A stretch of 64,000 nucleotides of DNA from NCBI GenBank assembly GCA_964490875.1, contig CAZBEF010000007.1, positions 1 through 64,000 on the forward strand. The letters run 5' to 3'. A program made the position numbers and the translations under genes. The DNA is from CAYYYG01 sp964490875 (lineage in GTDB: Bacteria > Patescibacteriota > Microgenomatia > UBA1406 > GWC2-37-13). The first letter of the stretch is position 1. Each line of letters starts with the position of its first letter. The notes beneath the pieces are model-generated. The model was not told where the DNA came from, ran no database searches, and saw only the letters and a program-made list of their open reading frames with translations. Below are positions 42,779 to 51,996 of this stretch, piece after piece.

Positions 42779-45415
42779 ATGAAAGGCTTAACAACTCAGG
42801 AAGCAGAAAATCTGCTGAAACAATTTGGCCATAATCTGTTGGAACCGCCGAAAAAACCCGGTTTTATCGCGGTATTTTTTGGTCAGTTCAATAATTTTTT
42901 GTCGATTCTGCTTCTTATTGCGGCAGTGCTGGCAATCGGCATCGGCGAAGCAGTTGATGGCAGCCTTATTCTGGCGATCGTTTTTTTAAATGCGTTATTT
43001 GGCGTATATCAGGAAAAAAAGGCCGAAGCGGCGATCGAAGCACTTTCTCAAATGAGTGTCACCAAAGTACGGGTACTTCGGGATGGTGAAGAACACGAAA
43101 TTGACAGCCGTGATATTGTACCCGGCGATATTATTTATCTAGAAGAGGGGAGCAAAGTGGCGGCCGATGCGAAACTGATCCATGCCGTGCAGCTTGAAAT
43201 GAACGAATCCGCTTTAACCGGAGAATCGTTGCCGGTTAGTAAAAAAAACGGCGATGAGATTTACATGGGAACGGTGGTTACACGAGGCCGCACCCACGCA
43301 CAGGTTATCAATACCGGCGCCAATACCAAGTTTGGAGAAATCGCTAAAAATTTATCGACAATCAAAGAACCCAAAACCCCGCTTCAGAAAAAATTGGAGT
43401 CTCTTACGAAAGCGATCGGATTAATCGGTATTGCCGCATCAGTGATTGTTTTCTTTTTGTCACGCGGCGACGGCACCAACCTTTTTGAAGCCTTTCTTCT
43501 GGCAGTCTCACTTGCGGTGGCTGTTGTTCCCGAAGGTTTGCCGGCTGTCCTTACTCTCACTCTCGCGATTGGGGTAAAGGAAATGGCCAAACGAAAAGCA
43601 ATCGTCCGTAAATTATCGGCCGTAGAAACATTCGGAAGCGTTACCTTAATCTGTACCGACAAAACCGGAACGCTTACTACAAATAAAATGCAGGTCAAGG
43701 AATTATTTGTGAATAATCAGTTAAAATCGGTTGAAATCGGTCAAAGTCAGTTGGATTCAGCAACTAAAGAATTATTACACTGCAGCATTCTCTGTTCGAC
43801 AGCTTCATTGGTTCCGGTGCAGGCTTCTTCAAAAAATATAGAGAAATCATTTGATGTACTAGGCGATCCCACCGAAGGTGCGCCGCTTATTCTCGCTGAA
43901 AAAATGGATATGCATGTAGAAGCCGTACGATCACAGTGGGAAACTACCGATGAAATGCCCTTTGATTCGGTAACGAAACGGATGTGGGTAGCGGTTAGTC
44001 CGAAGTCCGAAGTCGAAAGTCCCAAGCAGATGGTCTATGCAAAGGGGGCGCCGGAAAGTATTCTTTCAATATCAAGTCAAATCATGATTCATAACAAAGT
44101 TGAACCATTAACGGACGAGCGAAAAAAAGAAATTGAAAAAACTTTAGAAGAGTGGGGAAGAAAAGGGCTCCGTGTTTTGGCATTTGCATATAAACCAGAA
44201 AATAGTCCGAAGTCCCGCCTTCGTCAAGACTTCGGCGGGCAAGCCGAAGTCCGAAGTCGGAAGTCTATAGATGATTTAATTTTTCTAGGAATGGTTGCGA
44301 TTCATGATGCGCCCCGCCCCGAGGTAAACGAGGCTATTCGCAAAGCTCATATGGCTGGTATTAGTGTAGTAATGATTACCGGAGATAATGAGATAACCGC
44401 TCAGGCAATCGGTTCCTATGTAGGATTGTTAAAAGAAGGCGATGAAATTCTCAATGGTTCACAAGTTGAAAAATATACGGACGAAGAACTTATGGAAAAA
44501 CTTCCTAAAGTCCGGATATTCGCCAGAACTACACCGTTTCATAAACAACGGATTGTAGCGCTGTATCAAAAACTCGGAGAAGTTGTCGCAGTAACAGGTG
44601 ACGGCGTGAATGACTCGATTGCGCTTAAACAGGCGGATGTCGGACTCGCGATGGGCGTTATTGGTACCGATGTTGCCCGTGAAGCGGCAGACATCGTAAT
44701 CGCCGACGATAATTTTGCGACAATCGTAAATGCCATAGAAGAAGGCCGCAATATTATTAAAAATGTCAAGAATTCTATTATCTATCTCTTATCATGTAAT
44801 ATTGCCGAAGCGATGTCTTTAATCGGCGGCCTTATGCTTGGCCTGCCGCCATTATTTCTGCCCATTCAGCTTTTATATATCAATCTGGTAACCGATGGTG
44901 TACCGGCGCTTGCTTTAGCTTACAGCCCTCATGAAGAACGCCTCATGAAACAAGGACCTAAAAAATCCATGACTCTTCTTGAAAAGCCCGATTTTATCCG
45001 CATATTTCTCCAGGGTTTTTTTGCAACGGTGTTTGTGTTTATAGCTTATTATTTCTACCGATATCAGATGCATCTAGCCGATCAACCGCCGGACACATGG
45101 CATAATGTGGGGGCGACAGCCGCGTTTACCGTTCTTGCACTAATACAGTCATTTATTTTTCTTGATACCTGGCTTGAACACCGCTGGTTTTTTAAACATA
45201 TACCAAGGTTGAAGTCTAAAATTTTCTGGATTGCGTTTGTTATTCCATTTATCGCCCAAGCGGCTATTTTGTATATTCCATCGGCCGAATTGTTGTTTAA
45301 AGTTGTTCACCTGAATCCATTTGATTTTGTTATGCTTACCGGTTTTTCATCCTTCATTTTGGTATTTTTATCGTTCGTTCGGCTGAAACATTCCCATTTA
45401 TCTTCAAAAGAATAA
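42779..45415 (+). CDS. P-type cation-transporting ATPase, Ca2+ (PMR1/SERCA-like) type
   Basis: 878 residues from the ATG at 42779 (MKGLTTQEAENLL, the usual start of the N-terminal cation-ATPase domain). Visible motifs: TGES (actuator), PEGLP in M4, phosphorylated D294 in DKTGTLT, KGAPE (nucleotide binding), MITGDN and TGDGVNDS. M5 has SCNIAEAMS and M6 has NLVTDGVPALAL, both typical of Ca2+-type pumps. A C-terminal domain with four TM segments follows. It would export Ca2+ or a similar cation using ATP at the inner membrane. Two stretches in the cytoplasmic loop are repeat-derived: VSPKSEVESPK just before KGAPE, and SPKSRLRQDFGGQAEV between the N and P domains. They sit in surface loops, and all catalytic motifs are intact. 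Confidence 0.93.
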   Translation: MKGLTTQEAENLLKQFGHNLLEPPKKPGFIAVFFGQFNNFLSILLLIAAVLAIGIGEAVDGSLILAIVFLNALFGVYQEKKAEAAIEALSQMSVTKVRVLRDGEEHEIDSRDIVPGDIIYLEEGSKVAADAKLIHAVQLEMNESALTGESLPVSKKNGDEIYMGTVVTRGRTHAQVINTGANTKFGEIAKNLSTIKEPKTPLQKKLESLTKAIGLIGIAASVIVFFLSRGDGTNLFEAFLLAVSLAVAVVPEGLPAVLTLTLAIGVKEMAKRKAIVRKLSAVETFGSVTLICTDKTGTLTTNKMQVKELFVNNQLKSVEIGQSQLDSATKELLHCSILCSTASLVPVQASSKNIEKSFDVLGDPTEGAPLILAEKMDMHVEAVRSQWETTDEMPFDSVTKRMWVAVSPKSEVESPKQMVYAKGAPESILSISSQIMIHNKVEPLTDERKKEIEKTLEEWGRKGLRVLAFAYKPENSPKSRLRQDFGGQAEVRSRKSIDDLIFLGMVAIHDAPRPEVNEAIRKAHMAGISVVMITGDNEITAQAIGSYVGLLKEGDEILNGSQVEKYTDEELMEKLPKVRIFARTTPFHKQRIVALYQKLGEVVAVTGDGVNDSIALKQADVGLAMGVIGTDVAREAADIVIADDNFATIVNAIEEGRNIIKNVKNSIIYLLSCNIAEAMSLIGGLMLGLPPLFLPIQLLYINLVTDGVPALALAYSPHEERLMKQGPKKSMTLLEKPDFIRIFLQGFFATVFVFIAYYFYRYQMHLADQPPDTWHNVGATAAFTVLALIQSFIFLDTWLEHRWFFKHIPRLKSKIFWIAFVIPFIAQAAILYIPSAELLFKVVHLNPFDFVMLTGFSSFILVFLSFVRLKHSHLSSKE
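43997..44023. repeat. Short AGTCCGAAGTC-type repeat inside the ATPase
   Basis: Tandem copies of GTCCGAA/GTCGAAA units, in frame, giving SPKSEVESPK. The same units appear in tyrS (52618-52655) and in transketolase on the opposite strand (48914-48940). Confidence 0.7.
44204..44265. repeat. Dispersed repeat inserted in the ATPase (RLRQDFGGQAEV peptide)
   Basis: An inverted structure: CCCGCCTTCGTCAAGACTTC faces GGCGGGCAAGCCGAAGTC, flanked by AGTCCGAAGTC units. It adds about 20 residues without breaking the frame. Confidence 0.75.
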
Positions 45416-45469
45416 TTTTTTCAGTCCGGTAGATTCTGTCAATCGCTCTATTATATATTACATCGCTTG

Positions 45470-45582
45470 ATACCCGTTTTTCGGGGCACCGACACCCTAG
45501 TCAGGAGGGGCACCCTCGGTGACACCCTCAAAACGGATATCTGCGCTCCTGTTTGCCCCGCGAAGTTTCAACGAAGTGGGGC
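45470..45582. other. Structured intergenic element of unknown kind
   Basis: The 219-bp gap between the ATPase and the next gene holds several pairing segments. ATACCCGTTTT (45470) faces AAAACGGATAT (45530) with one mismatch. CACCGA (45487) faces TCGGTG (45516). GGGGCACC and GACACCCT are each present twice as direct repeats. A second arm pair GCCCC/GGGGC flanks 45555-45582. It could be another dispersed repeat, a terminator region or a small RNA. I cannot decide. Confidence 0.4.
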
Positions 45583-45619
45583 CACCTGCCAGACTAGAAT
45601 TAAAAGATGCTTATAGATC

Positions 45620-45628
45620 TGATATAAT
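45620..45628 (+). promoter_or_regulatory. Extended -10 box adjacent to start codon (leaderless)
   Basis: TGA-TATAAT followed by 6 nt and the ATG at 45635. Confidence 0.6.
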
Positions 45629-45634
45629 CATAAA

Positions 45635-46474
45635 ATGAAACAGAAGGAATCGATTTTTTTAAGGCAGTATCTTCCCCTTATTCTTACGTTCGTGATTTTT
45701 ATACTCTTGTCAATAGTTTTATACCTAGAAATTATCGCGCTGAATAAATTCTCCCGCGAAGACATTCTCACACAAATACACTGGGGCGATATTATTGTGG
45801 GAACTACCATCTATTTAAAAACATCAGTAGATTTTGCAATTTTCATCGGCAATCTCATGTCTGTCTACCCAGGATGGAAGAACAGGGTTGCAATTGAGAT
45901 CGGCACCGCGGTGGGGAATGCGGTCGGCACCATGGCTGTTTTGGCAATCTGGAGCTTTTTTAAAGAGGTAGAATGGCTTTTGGCAATCATGATCTTTATT
46001 GCCGCGCTGGTTCTTCTCCGTTTAGCGCAGGACGGTGTAGAACATGCCAAAGAAGATCTGCATCATGCTGGCGGAATACTGGGTAAAGCCGTCGATATTC
46101 TTGAGAGAATATTGGTTGCTATAAATAAACTAGTAAATCCGATCTTAAAGTACATTATTCCGCATACTTCGATGAAAGCTTCCGGCAAAAAAACTTTGTT
46201 TGGAGTGTTTTTAATGTCATTTACGATACCTTTTATTCTCGGTCTCGATGATTTCGCCGGATATGTGCCGCTGTTTAACATAGTTAATGTGTTCGGTTTC
46301 TCCATCGGAGTTTTGGCCGGGCATATGATTTTAAATGCATTTTTGTTTGTTTCTCCAAACAAAACTATTGCGATCGTTAAGAATTCGATAGTTTCATTTT
46401 TGGGAAGTCTGGCGTTTATTGCGCTTGCGATCTGGGGATTCTGGGAAGTTTATAAGCTGCTTTTTCTTCATTAA
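45635..46474 (+). CDS. Membrane protein, possibly a LysE/TerC-like transporter
   Basis: 279 residues with about six or seven hydrophobic helices. Two half-repeats each carry an acidic residue in a membrane segment: KTSVDFAIFIGNL near residue 67 and LGLDDFAGYVPLF near 207. Each half also has a Gly-rich helix (GTAVGNAVGTM; IGVLAGHMILN). This internal duplication with in-membrane Asp resembles LysE/TerC/CadD-type ion exporters, but no diagnostic family motif is certain. A charged, partly amphipathic stretch (residues about 130-170) separates the halves. It stands alone on its strand between a structured intergenic element and an unknown gene. Confidence 0.7.
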   Translation: MKQKESIFLRQYLPLILTFVIFILLSIVLYLEIIALNKFSREDILTQIHWGDIIVGTTIYLKTSVDFAIFIGNLMSVYPGWKNRVAIEIGTAVGNAVGTMAVLAIWSFFKEVEWLLAIMIFIAALVLLRLAQDGVEHAKEDLHHAGGILGKAVDILERILVAINKLVNPILKYIIPHTSMKASGKKTLFGVFLMSFTIPFILGLDDFAGYVPLFNIVNVFGFSIGVLAGHMILNAFLFVSPNKTIAIVKNSIVSFLGSLAFIALAIWGFWEVYKLLFLH

Positions 46475-46544
46475 TAATCGACCTTAGTCATAAAATATCA
46501 GATGGTGTATAATAACTATAGGATTTTAATGGTTATCTTCTACT

Positions 46545-47894
46545 ATGGAAAGGGAACAGCCAAATAAAAAAATTGAAAGTGGCAATGAAGAAGGATATCA
46601 ATTATTAGGTGTCATAAATCAGACTGCTCATGAATTTCAAGAAATTCTTTATAACAGGGGGATTTTTAGCAGACGCGAGGCATTATTAGCATTACATAAT
46701 CAAACTATTGGTGGCCGGCGATCTTTACAATTTCTGACTCCACATCCTGAACAGTTATTTCCTTTTGATGAAGCCGTACATGTTACTGCTGGAAGAGCAG
46801 TTGTGCGACTGTTTGGTTGCGGTTCTCTTATTCCTGGCCAATACCTTCAATCCTATGATACTGAATTAAGTGTGCGGTATGAACTACGGCGACAGTTCTG
46901 GGAAATGATTCCGGATCCTGGATATAGATCTACTCTTCAGGCAGTGTGGTTCAACTCTACAGATACCAATTATAATGCCGATGTAGTGCGAGTTCTTGGT
47001 GCGCTGCATACTCCTGAAAGAGTTAAAAAAGCAAGATTTGAATGTATGGATTGTGTAAATTATATCGCAGAACTAGCTCAACAAGGAGGAGTAACAGAAG
47101 CAAATTTAGACTTACTAAAGCAAAAAATATTTGATGCTACCGGTTTTATGTTTTCGTTTCTTTCGACAACCATTGATACATTAGGTTCGATGGAGCCGAA
47201 ACAACTTCAACGTATAGCCGGGATACTTAAGACACGTTTGGAACAGGCAAAGGATCCGATATATGCGCCGTGGATGGAGTACTCTCCAGATCAGGATTTC
47301 GGTATTGCAAAAGTGTCGGTGAACTTACAAAAATTATTTAAGTCATATCAGCAGCAGTCAGCTGGAAATATAAAGAGAGGGCAGGGTAAGGGTACACATC
47401 ATCCGGGATTCTTTCCGACTATTCCTTCAGACCGGCCGCCCTTTATCATTCCTGTTCCAGGGGTTCCCCTTGATTGTATCAACAGTATTGTCTGTAATGA
47501 AGCATTGTATAGATTTTTTCATACGAGCAAAACGTTCAAAGATAATCCACTTATTGACATCATACAAGAAGGAATTACTGGTAGTGAAAACCCGGAAGAT
47601 CTCACCGGACTTAATAAAGAGCATCCAAGCTGTGCTAAATACTACGATGATCCGGCAGCAATACAATTATTTTGGAGAGAACAGATGTTAGCCGGTAATC
47701 TGGCGCCTTTAGTCTATCAGGATCCAGAACGTGATCTACGGTTATTGAAGTATTATTCTGATATTTTTGGATTAACACTTCCTGCTGGTCTGATGAATGG
47801 AGTGCTGTTTCCAAAGGGAAACAATAAAATTCGTAATGAACTCCGAAGAGCTCTTGATGTCAGACCAGTTCCTATACCAGGTTACAACCAGTGA
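46545..47894 (+). CDS. Protein of unknown function, 449 residues
   Basis: No family recognised. It has no signal peptide or TM segment and looks cytoplasmic. The first half is mainly helical (QTAHEFQEILYNRGIFSRREALLALH; ECMDCVNYIAELAQQ). A central basic linker GNIKRGQGKGTHHPG leads to a Pro-rich stretch (SDRPPFIIPVPGVPLDC) and a helical C-terminus. A TATAAT at 46508-46513 gives a short leader of about 25 nt without a ribosome binding site. Convergent with transketolase, 41 bp apart. Confidence 0.75.
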   Translation: MEREQPNKKIESGNEEGYQLLGVINQTAHEFQEILYNRGIFSRREALLALHNQTIGGRRSLQFLTPHPEQLFPFDEAVHVTAGRAVVRLFGCGSLIPGQYLQSYDTELSVRYELRRQFWEMIPDPGYRSTLQAVWFNSTDTNYNADVVRVLGALHTPERVKKARFECMDCVNYIAELAQQGGVTEANLDLLKQKIFDATGFMFSFLSTTIDTLGSMEPKQLQRIAGILKTRLEQAKDPIYAPWMEYSPDQDFGIAKVSVNLQKLFKSYQQQSAGNIKRGQGKGTHHPGFFPTIPSDRPPFIIPVPGVPLDCINSIVCNEALYRFFHTSKTFKDNPLIDIIQEGITGSENPEDLTGLNKEHPSCAKYYDDPAAIQLFWREQMLAGNLAPLVYQDPERDLRLLKYYSDIFGLTLPAGLMNGVLFPKGNNKIRNELRRALDVRPVPIPGYNQ

Positions 47895-47935
47895 TAATTG
47901 AATTAATATAACTCCAAGGTTGATGAATGAAACCA

Positions 47936-49861
47936 TTACAAACGTGACTTTACTGCTTTTACGATTGCGGCAGAATCAATTCCTTCATACTCCATAAGCT
48001 CTGCTGGTGAACCGGAATGCGGAATAGCCTGGGCACATAAATGGCTGACAGCAACCGGCTTTGATATTTCTTTCGCGAAGGTAGACAAAACATTCTTTAC
48101 TGCTTCACCAATTCCGCCGGCCGGATAATGATCTTCGACAATAATCACGTGTCCGGATTTTTTAGCCTGAGCAATAATAGTTTTTTCATCAATTGGTTTT
48201 ACGGAGTACAGATCTACAACCGCAACCTTAATATTTTTCTGTGATAGTTCGTTATATGCTTTTAAGGCTTCATGAACTGTTATTCCAGCTGCAAAAATCA
48301 CTGCGGAGTCTGTCGAACTTTCATACAGAACTTTGGATCCGCCAATCTGAAATGTATATTCCGGTTTATATAATGACTGTGTTTTTTCACGCGTAAGGCG
48401 AAGATAGACAATTCCTTCATGATTAAATGCTTGTTCTGTTAATTTTAATGTTGAAATTGGATCGGACGGATATAATACAACTGATTCCAGAATACTCCGC
48501 ATCATTGAAATATCTTCCAATGCCATCTGCGAAGATCCATCATAGCCGATCGAAACTCCGGCATGAGAACCGACAACTTTAATATTTGATTCGCTGTACT
48601 GTGCCATGCGGATTTGGTCAAACGCTCGTGTCAAAAATGCCGCAAAGCTTGACAAATAGGGAATGAAGCCTACCCGGGCCAGGCCGCAAGCAACACCAAC
48701 CATATTCTGTTCGGCGATAAACATTTCAAAATAACGGTCGTGAAATTTCTTCGCGAATTTATCAGCATATGTAGAGTTAGAAGTCTCAGCATCGAGCACA
48801 ACCAGGTTCGGATATTTTTCGCCCATCATAACTAATGCATCGCCATACGCTTCGCGAGTAGCCGCTGGTTTGTCATAACTTATAGCTGATGGCTGATCGC
48901 TCATAGCTTGCAGATTTCGGACTTCGGACTTGCGACTTTCAACTAATTTCTCTGGTTTTTGAATTTCTGGTTTAATAGTTTTATTGACCTCGCCTAGTTC
49001 CCGAAGAGCCTGGTCCAGCATGTCTTTTGGCACCGGCTTGCCATGCCAGTCATCTTTGTTTTCAAGAAATGAAATTCCTTTTCCTTTCATGGTTTTGGCA
49101 ATAATCATGGTCGGCTTTGTTCTATCAAGAGCCATATCATTTGCTGCGCCGTAGATATTGGCATATGCCTGGCGGATTTTTTCTATCTCATGGCCGTCCC
49201 ACAGAGTAATAACATTCCATCCAAAAGCTTTCACACGGTTTTCGTACGTCTGTAAATCCCAGGCGAGCATGGTTTCACCGCGCTGGCCCAAACGGTTCAC
49301 ATCCAAAATTCCCACCAGATTACTTGCTTTGTAATGTCCTGCAATCTCAAGCGCCTCATAAATTTGGCCTTCGGCAAATTCAGAATCACCAAGAAGAACA
49401 AATGTTTTTGGTAGGGATTGCTTCGTCGTTCCTCCTCGCAATGACGTATCGTTTAATTTTAAATTCACCCCTAATGCAATTCCCAATCCGATAGAAAGCC
49501 CCTGGCCAAGCGAGCCGGTGGCTGCTTCGGTATATTTGAATTTTGGCGTTGGATGGCCTTCTAAATTGGAATCAAATTTGCGAAGAGTCATCAGTTCATC
49601 ATAAGAAATTGCTCCTGCAACTTGATAGAGCGAATAGAAGAGGGGAGACGCATGGCCTTTTGAGAAAATAATACGGTCGTTGAGAATATTGTCTGGATTC
49701 TCAAAATCATATCGGTAATATCCGCCATACATAAGTGTCGCCATCAGTTCTACTGCAGAAAGGGAAGAAGTCGGGTGCCCCGATCCTGCCGCTGTGGAAG
49801 ATGTGAGAATGTCATAGCGGAGAAGTTTACTAAATTCCTGAAGTTCTTTGGTAGTTATCAT
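47936..49861 (-). CDS. tkt: Transketolase (single chain, both halves)
   Basis: 641 residues from the ATG at 49861; a frame extending to 49897 adds an unlikely 12-residue leader. It catalyses ThDP-dependent two-carbon transfer in the non-oxidative pentose phosphate pathway. Visible: GSGHPTSSLSAVELM (N-terminal signature), FSKGHASP, EGHPTP, the ThDP/Mg motif from GDSEFAEG to DVNR, the central linker, the pyrimidine domain with AEQNMVGVACGLA and a C-terminal domain (VEDHYPAGGIGEAV). Two repeat-derived inserts are visible: LRGGTTKQSLPK just before the ThDP motif (about 140-152) and SRKSEVRNLQAMSDQPSAIS in the linker. Core residues are intact, so it is probably active. Confidence 0.93.
   Translation of the reverse strand: MITTKELQEFSKLLRYDILTSSTAAGSGHPTSSLSAVELMATLMYGGYYRYDFENPDNILNDRIIFSKGHASPLFYSLYQVAGAISYDELMTLRKFDSNLEGHPTPKFKYTEAATGSLGQGLSIGLGIALGVNLKLNDTSLRGGTTKQSLPKTFVLLGDSEFAEGQIYEALEIAGHYKASNLVGILDVNRLGQRGETMLAWDLQTYENRVKAFGWNVITLWDGHEIEKIRQAYANIYGAANDMALDRTKPTMIIAKTMKGKGISFLENKDDWHGKPVPKDMLDQALRELGEVNKTIKPEIQKPEKLVESRKSEVRNLQAMSDQPSAISYDKPAATREAYGDALVMMGEKYPNLVVLDAETSNSTYADKFAKKFHDRYFEMFIAEQNMVGVACGLARVGFIPYLSSFAAFLTRAFDQIRMAQYSESNIKVVGSHAGVSIGYDGSSQMALEDISMMRSILESVVLYPSDPISTLKLTEQAFNHEGIVYLRLTREKTQSLYKPEYTFQIGGSKVLYESSTDSAVIFAAGITVHEALKAYNELSQKNIKVAVVDLYSVKPIDEKTIIAQAKKSGHVIIVEDHYPAGGIGEAVKNVLSTFAKEISKPVAVSHLCAQAIPHSGSPAELMEYEGIDSAAIVKAVKSRL
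48873..48940. repeat. Two short dispersed repeats in the transketolase linker
   Basis: 48873-48910 has GCTGATGGCTGATCGCTCATAGC-type units (shown here in part) and 48914-48940 has CGGACTTCGGACTTGCGACTT units, the reverse complement of the AGTCCGAAGTC family. Both are translated in the domain linker. Confidence 0.65.
49414..49446. repeat. Dispersed repeat inserted in transketolase (LRGGTTKQS peptide)
   Basis: On the coding strand the sequence runs CGTCATTGCGAGGAGG then AACGACGAAGCAATCCC. This is a repeat type found in many unrelated bacterial genomes (general knowledge) and is recognised by its LRGGTTKQS translation. It is in frame. Confidence 0.75.
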
Positions 49862-49966
49862 ACCCTCTATGGTACACCGTTTGATATGAAACGTCAACCA
49901 CCTCCAGCTTACATTATATTAACAGATTTTTTATAGTATTTAAAAAATTAAATAATATAGTTGGGT

Positions 49967-50260
49967 ATGACAGAAATTGAACAAAAAAAATTACAGTTTG
50001 AGCCTCCCCCTGCAGATATATGGACGGGAATGCAAGAGATTGCAGTTGCCAAACTTCTTATGGCATTCTATACAGCCGATCAACTTCCTCATCATACGTT
50101 GCTCTATACAGACTATAATTCAACAATGCTGAATTATTCTCCCCGAGAATTAGAAGCTGGTACACTCTGTGTACGATCTAAAAAACCAACAGACGTTGAA
50201 TTATGGGAAGTAACAGATGCCGATGGAGTTCCTGCGTGGATTGAGCGGGGGAAAGCATAA
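49967..50260 (+). CDS. Small protein of unknown function, 97 residues
   Basis: Start taken at ATG 49967 (MTEIEQKK); a TTG two codons upstream is also possible. Soluble and acidic, with AVAKLLMAFYTADQLPHHTLLYTD and ELWEVTDADGVPAWIERGKA. No family recognised. Divergent from transketolase and 50 bp upstream of the tandem paralogue pair. The WIERGKA ending looks like a small beta-domain, but nothing firm can be said. Confidence 0.65.
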   Translation: MTEIEQKKLQFEPPPADIWTGMQEIAVAKLLMAFYTADQLPHHTLLYTDYNSTMLNYSPRELEAGTLCVRSKKPTDVELWEVTDADGVPAWIERGKA

Positions 50261-50296
50261 AGAATATTCATATTTAAGCTGCTCCAAAGGGATATT

Positions 50297-50305
50297 TGAT
50301 ATAAT
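50297..50305 (+). promoter_or_regulatory. Extended -10 box adjacent to start codon (leaderless)
   Basis: TGA-TATAAT, then 5 nt, then the ATG at 50311. The sequence around it is conserved with the promoter of the next paralogue. Confidence 0.6.
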
Positions 50306-50310
50306 TTCGG

Positions 50311-51051
50311 ATGGAAAGAAAAACGGAAGTGGTGATGCCAGATAAGGCAGGTGCAGCAAAAGATAGTTGGCTTAATGCAGAAATAGTAGGAAATGGCTTA
50401 TGGCCTCAGCATTTCGAAGCGATAGCTTTTGAAATGGCCCATGCGCTTCTTCAAGATAAACCTCCTGAAATACGCAGGTTTAATAACAGTGTCTTATCTC
50501 CTAAACAAATGGCAAAATTACTTAAGTCATCGTCGGGAATGCATTCTTCACATCATATTGAAGTTTCAAATGAAAACCCTTTAATTTCTTTTGAAGATAG
50601 ATTGAGATATTTATGGTCTCAAACTACAACACATACGTTAATAGTGCTGGCAAATTATGCACTTTTTATTGCGGAAGGAAGGAATCGTTCATTAATCCGT
50701 GTTGATATTCCGGATTTTTTAACTGCTTTGTTTGCTGATATGGATAGATCTGTAGGCGCATTAGGGGCAAAACCTTTTTTTAATGAAGTTCACCAAGTTT
50801 ATCATTCGCCTCATGCATTGGAATTATCCGGAAAGTATAAAGATAATTATAAGAATTTTTCAGAATGTCCTCCTGCAGAAAAAAATAGAATTAGAGAAGA
50901 AAATAGAGTGTTGCGCCACCAGATGGCTTTAGTTCTGACAGATCATTTTGTTCAACGAGGATATAAAGAACATCTGATGCAGAACTTTGTTAGGGCTTCA
51001 TTTATGGATTTGGATCCTAAACTACTGCAAGAATTAAAACCTAAATTATAA
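50311..51051 (+). CDS. Unknown protein, tandem paralogue A
   Basis: 246 residues, no TM segment or signal. It shares with the next gene the N-terminal block WLNAEIVGNGLWPQ (residues 20-33), then EVAH/EMAH, FxxSVL, a central W-containing helix and the C-terminal LRHxMA ... DP block. Mostly helical with many His and aromatic residues. No known family. Probably cytoplasmic. Its own extended -10 box suggests separate transcription from its sister. Confidence 0.75.
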   Translation: MERKTEVVMPDKAGAAKDSWLNAEIVGNGLWPQHFEAIAFEMAHALLQDKPPEIRRFNNSVLSPKQMAKLLKSSSGMHSSHHIEVSNENPLISFEDRLRYLWSQTTTHTLIVLANYALFIAEGRNRSLIRVDIPDFLTALFADMDRSVGALGAKPFFNEVHQVYHSPHALELSGKYKDNYKNFSECPPAEKNRIREENRVLRHQMALVLTDHFVQRGYKEHLMQNFVRASFMDLDPKLLQELKPKL

Positions 51052-51092
51052 ACCCGTCTATACCTGTGTTTATATTGTTAGCACAGGCTATT

Positions 51093-51101
51093 TGGTATAA
51101 T
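51093..51101 (+). promoter_or_regulatory. Extended -10 box adjacent to start codon (leaderless)
   Basis: TGG-TATAAT, then 5 nt, then the ATG at 51107, aligning with the box at 50297-50305. Confidence 0.6.
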
Positions 51102-51106
51102 TTTGG

Positions 51107-51880
51107 ATGGAAATAAAAAAGGGAGTTGTGATACCAGATAATGGAGGTCTAGTAAAAAATAACTGGCTTAATGCAGAAATAGTAGGAAATGGCTTATGGC
51201 CACAAAGTGAAGAAGCAATTGGAATTGAAGTAGCACACAGTGTGGTAAGCGGAGGTCTTGATGATATTAGAGCATTCCAAGATTCTGTTTTAAACAGCGC
51301 GCAACTTGCCCGCTGGAAACAAGCATTAAATACCATGCATAAGAGTTATGGAGTAGATATTCAAACAGACTTTGTATACCCTCATTTCACAATTAATGAT
51401 GACCATTTCCGTGAAATGTGGGCACAACTTCGCAAAGATACTTTAAATACGATTGCAATGTATATTCGGCTTTCTGCTCCGCACCTGGTTGAATTTCCTC
51501 CTTACAATAAAGATGATATGAAAGTAATTACAAGTTATTTAGATCCACAAGCAGGTTCTGATAATTTGATTCAGTTACAAAATTTTTTTAAAACTTTACA
51601 AAGTGGACTTCATACAGCAGAAGCAAAAAAACTCGCCCGCAAATTTAAAGAAAATTTCAGAAATTATTCTGGATTAAATGGGATAGAAAAGTATCAACGT
51701 GAAGTGCAAAATTCTCGGCTTCGGCATAGCATGGCAAATAGGTTAATCTACCATGGGGTTGCCGCAGGGTATAGGCAAGAATTTGTAGAAAATTATTTGT
51801 TTCAAACTTTCGAGGGAATTGATCCAGATGTAATAAAATTGGTTGCGACTTTACCGGAAGATGCTATTTTATCTCCTTAA
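51107..51880 (+). CDS. Unknown protein, tandem paralogue B
   Basis: 257 residues and clearly related to the preceding gene (WLNAEIVGNGLWPQ at residues 20-33 is identical; RLRHSMANRLIYHG near the end matches LRHQMALVLTDHF). Overall the two are diverged, so the duplication is not recent, yet the promoter and first codons remain similar. Function unknown. No partner domain or motif for catalysis seen. Confidence 0.75.
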   Translation: MEIKKGVVIPDNGGLVKNNWLNAEIVGNGLWPQSEEAIGIEVAHSVVSGGLDDIRAFQDSVLNSAQLARWKQALNTMHKSYGVDIQTDFVYPHFTINDDHFREMWAQLRKDTLNTIAMYIRLSAPHLVEFPPYNKDDMKVITSYLDPQAGSDNLIQLQNFFKTLQSGLHTAEAKKLARKFKENFRNYSGLNGIEKYQREVQNSRLRHSMANRLIYHGVAAGYRQEFVENYLFQTFEGIDPDVIKLVATLPEDAILSP

Positions 51881-51885
51881 TTATT

Positions 51886-51920
51886 TCGCCACCTGACGCC
51901 TTTTTACAGATTCCAGAAAT
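51886..51920 (-). pseudogene. Possible remnant of a tyrS 3' end
   Basis: On the minus strand this short stretch reads LESVKRRQVAK then TAA, aligning with the tyrS ending LETVKSYQVTR then TGA. At DNA level 24 of 31 positions match 52409-52439. No further similarity extends upstream, so only the tail is present. Confidence 0.4.
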
Positions 51921-51996
51921 AATTATAGAATATTAAGCCACTACTCAGAGAAGATAGGCTATCTCATATAGAGACGTTTTAGGTAATTAAATCAGC

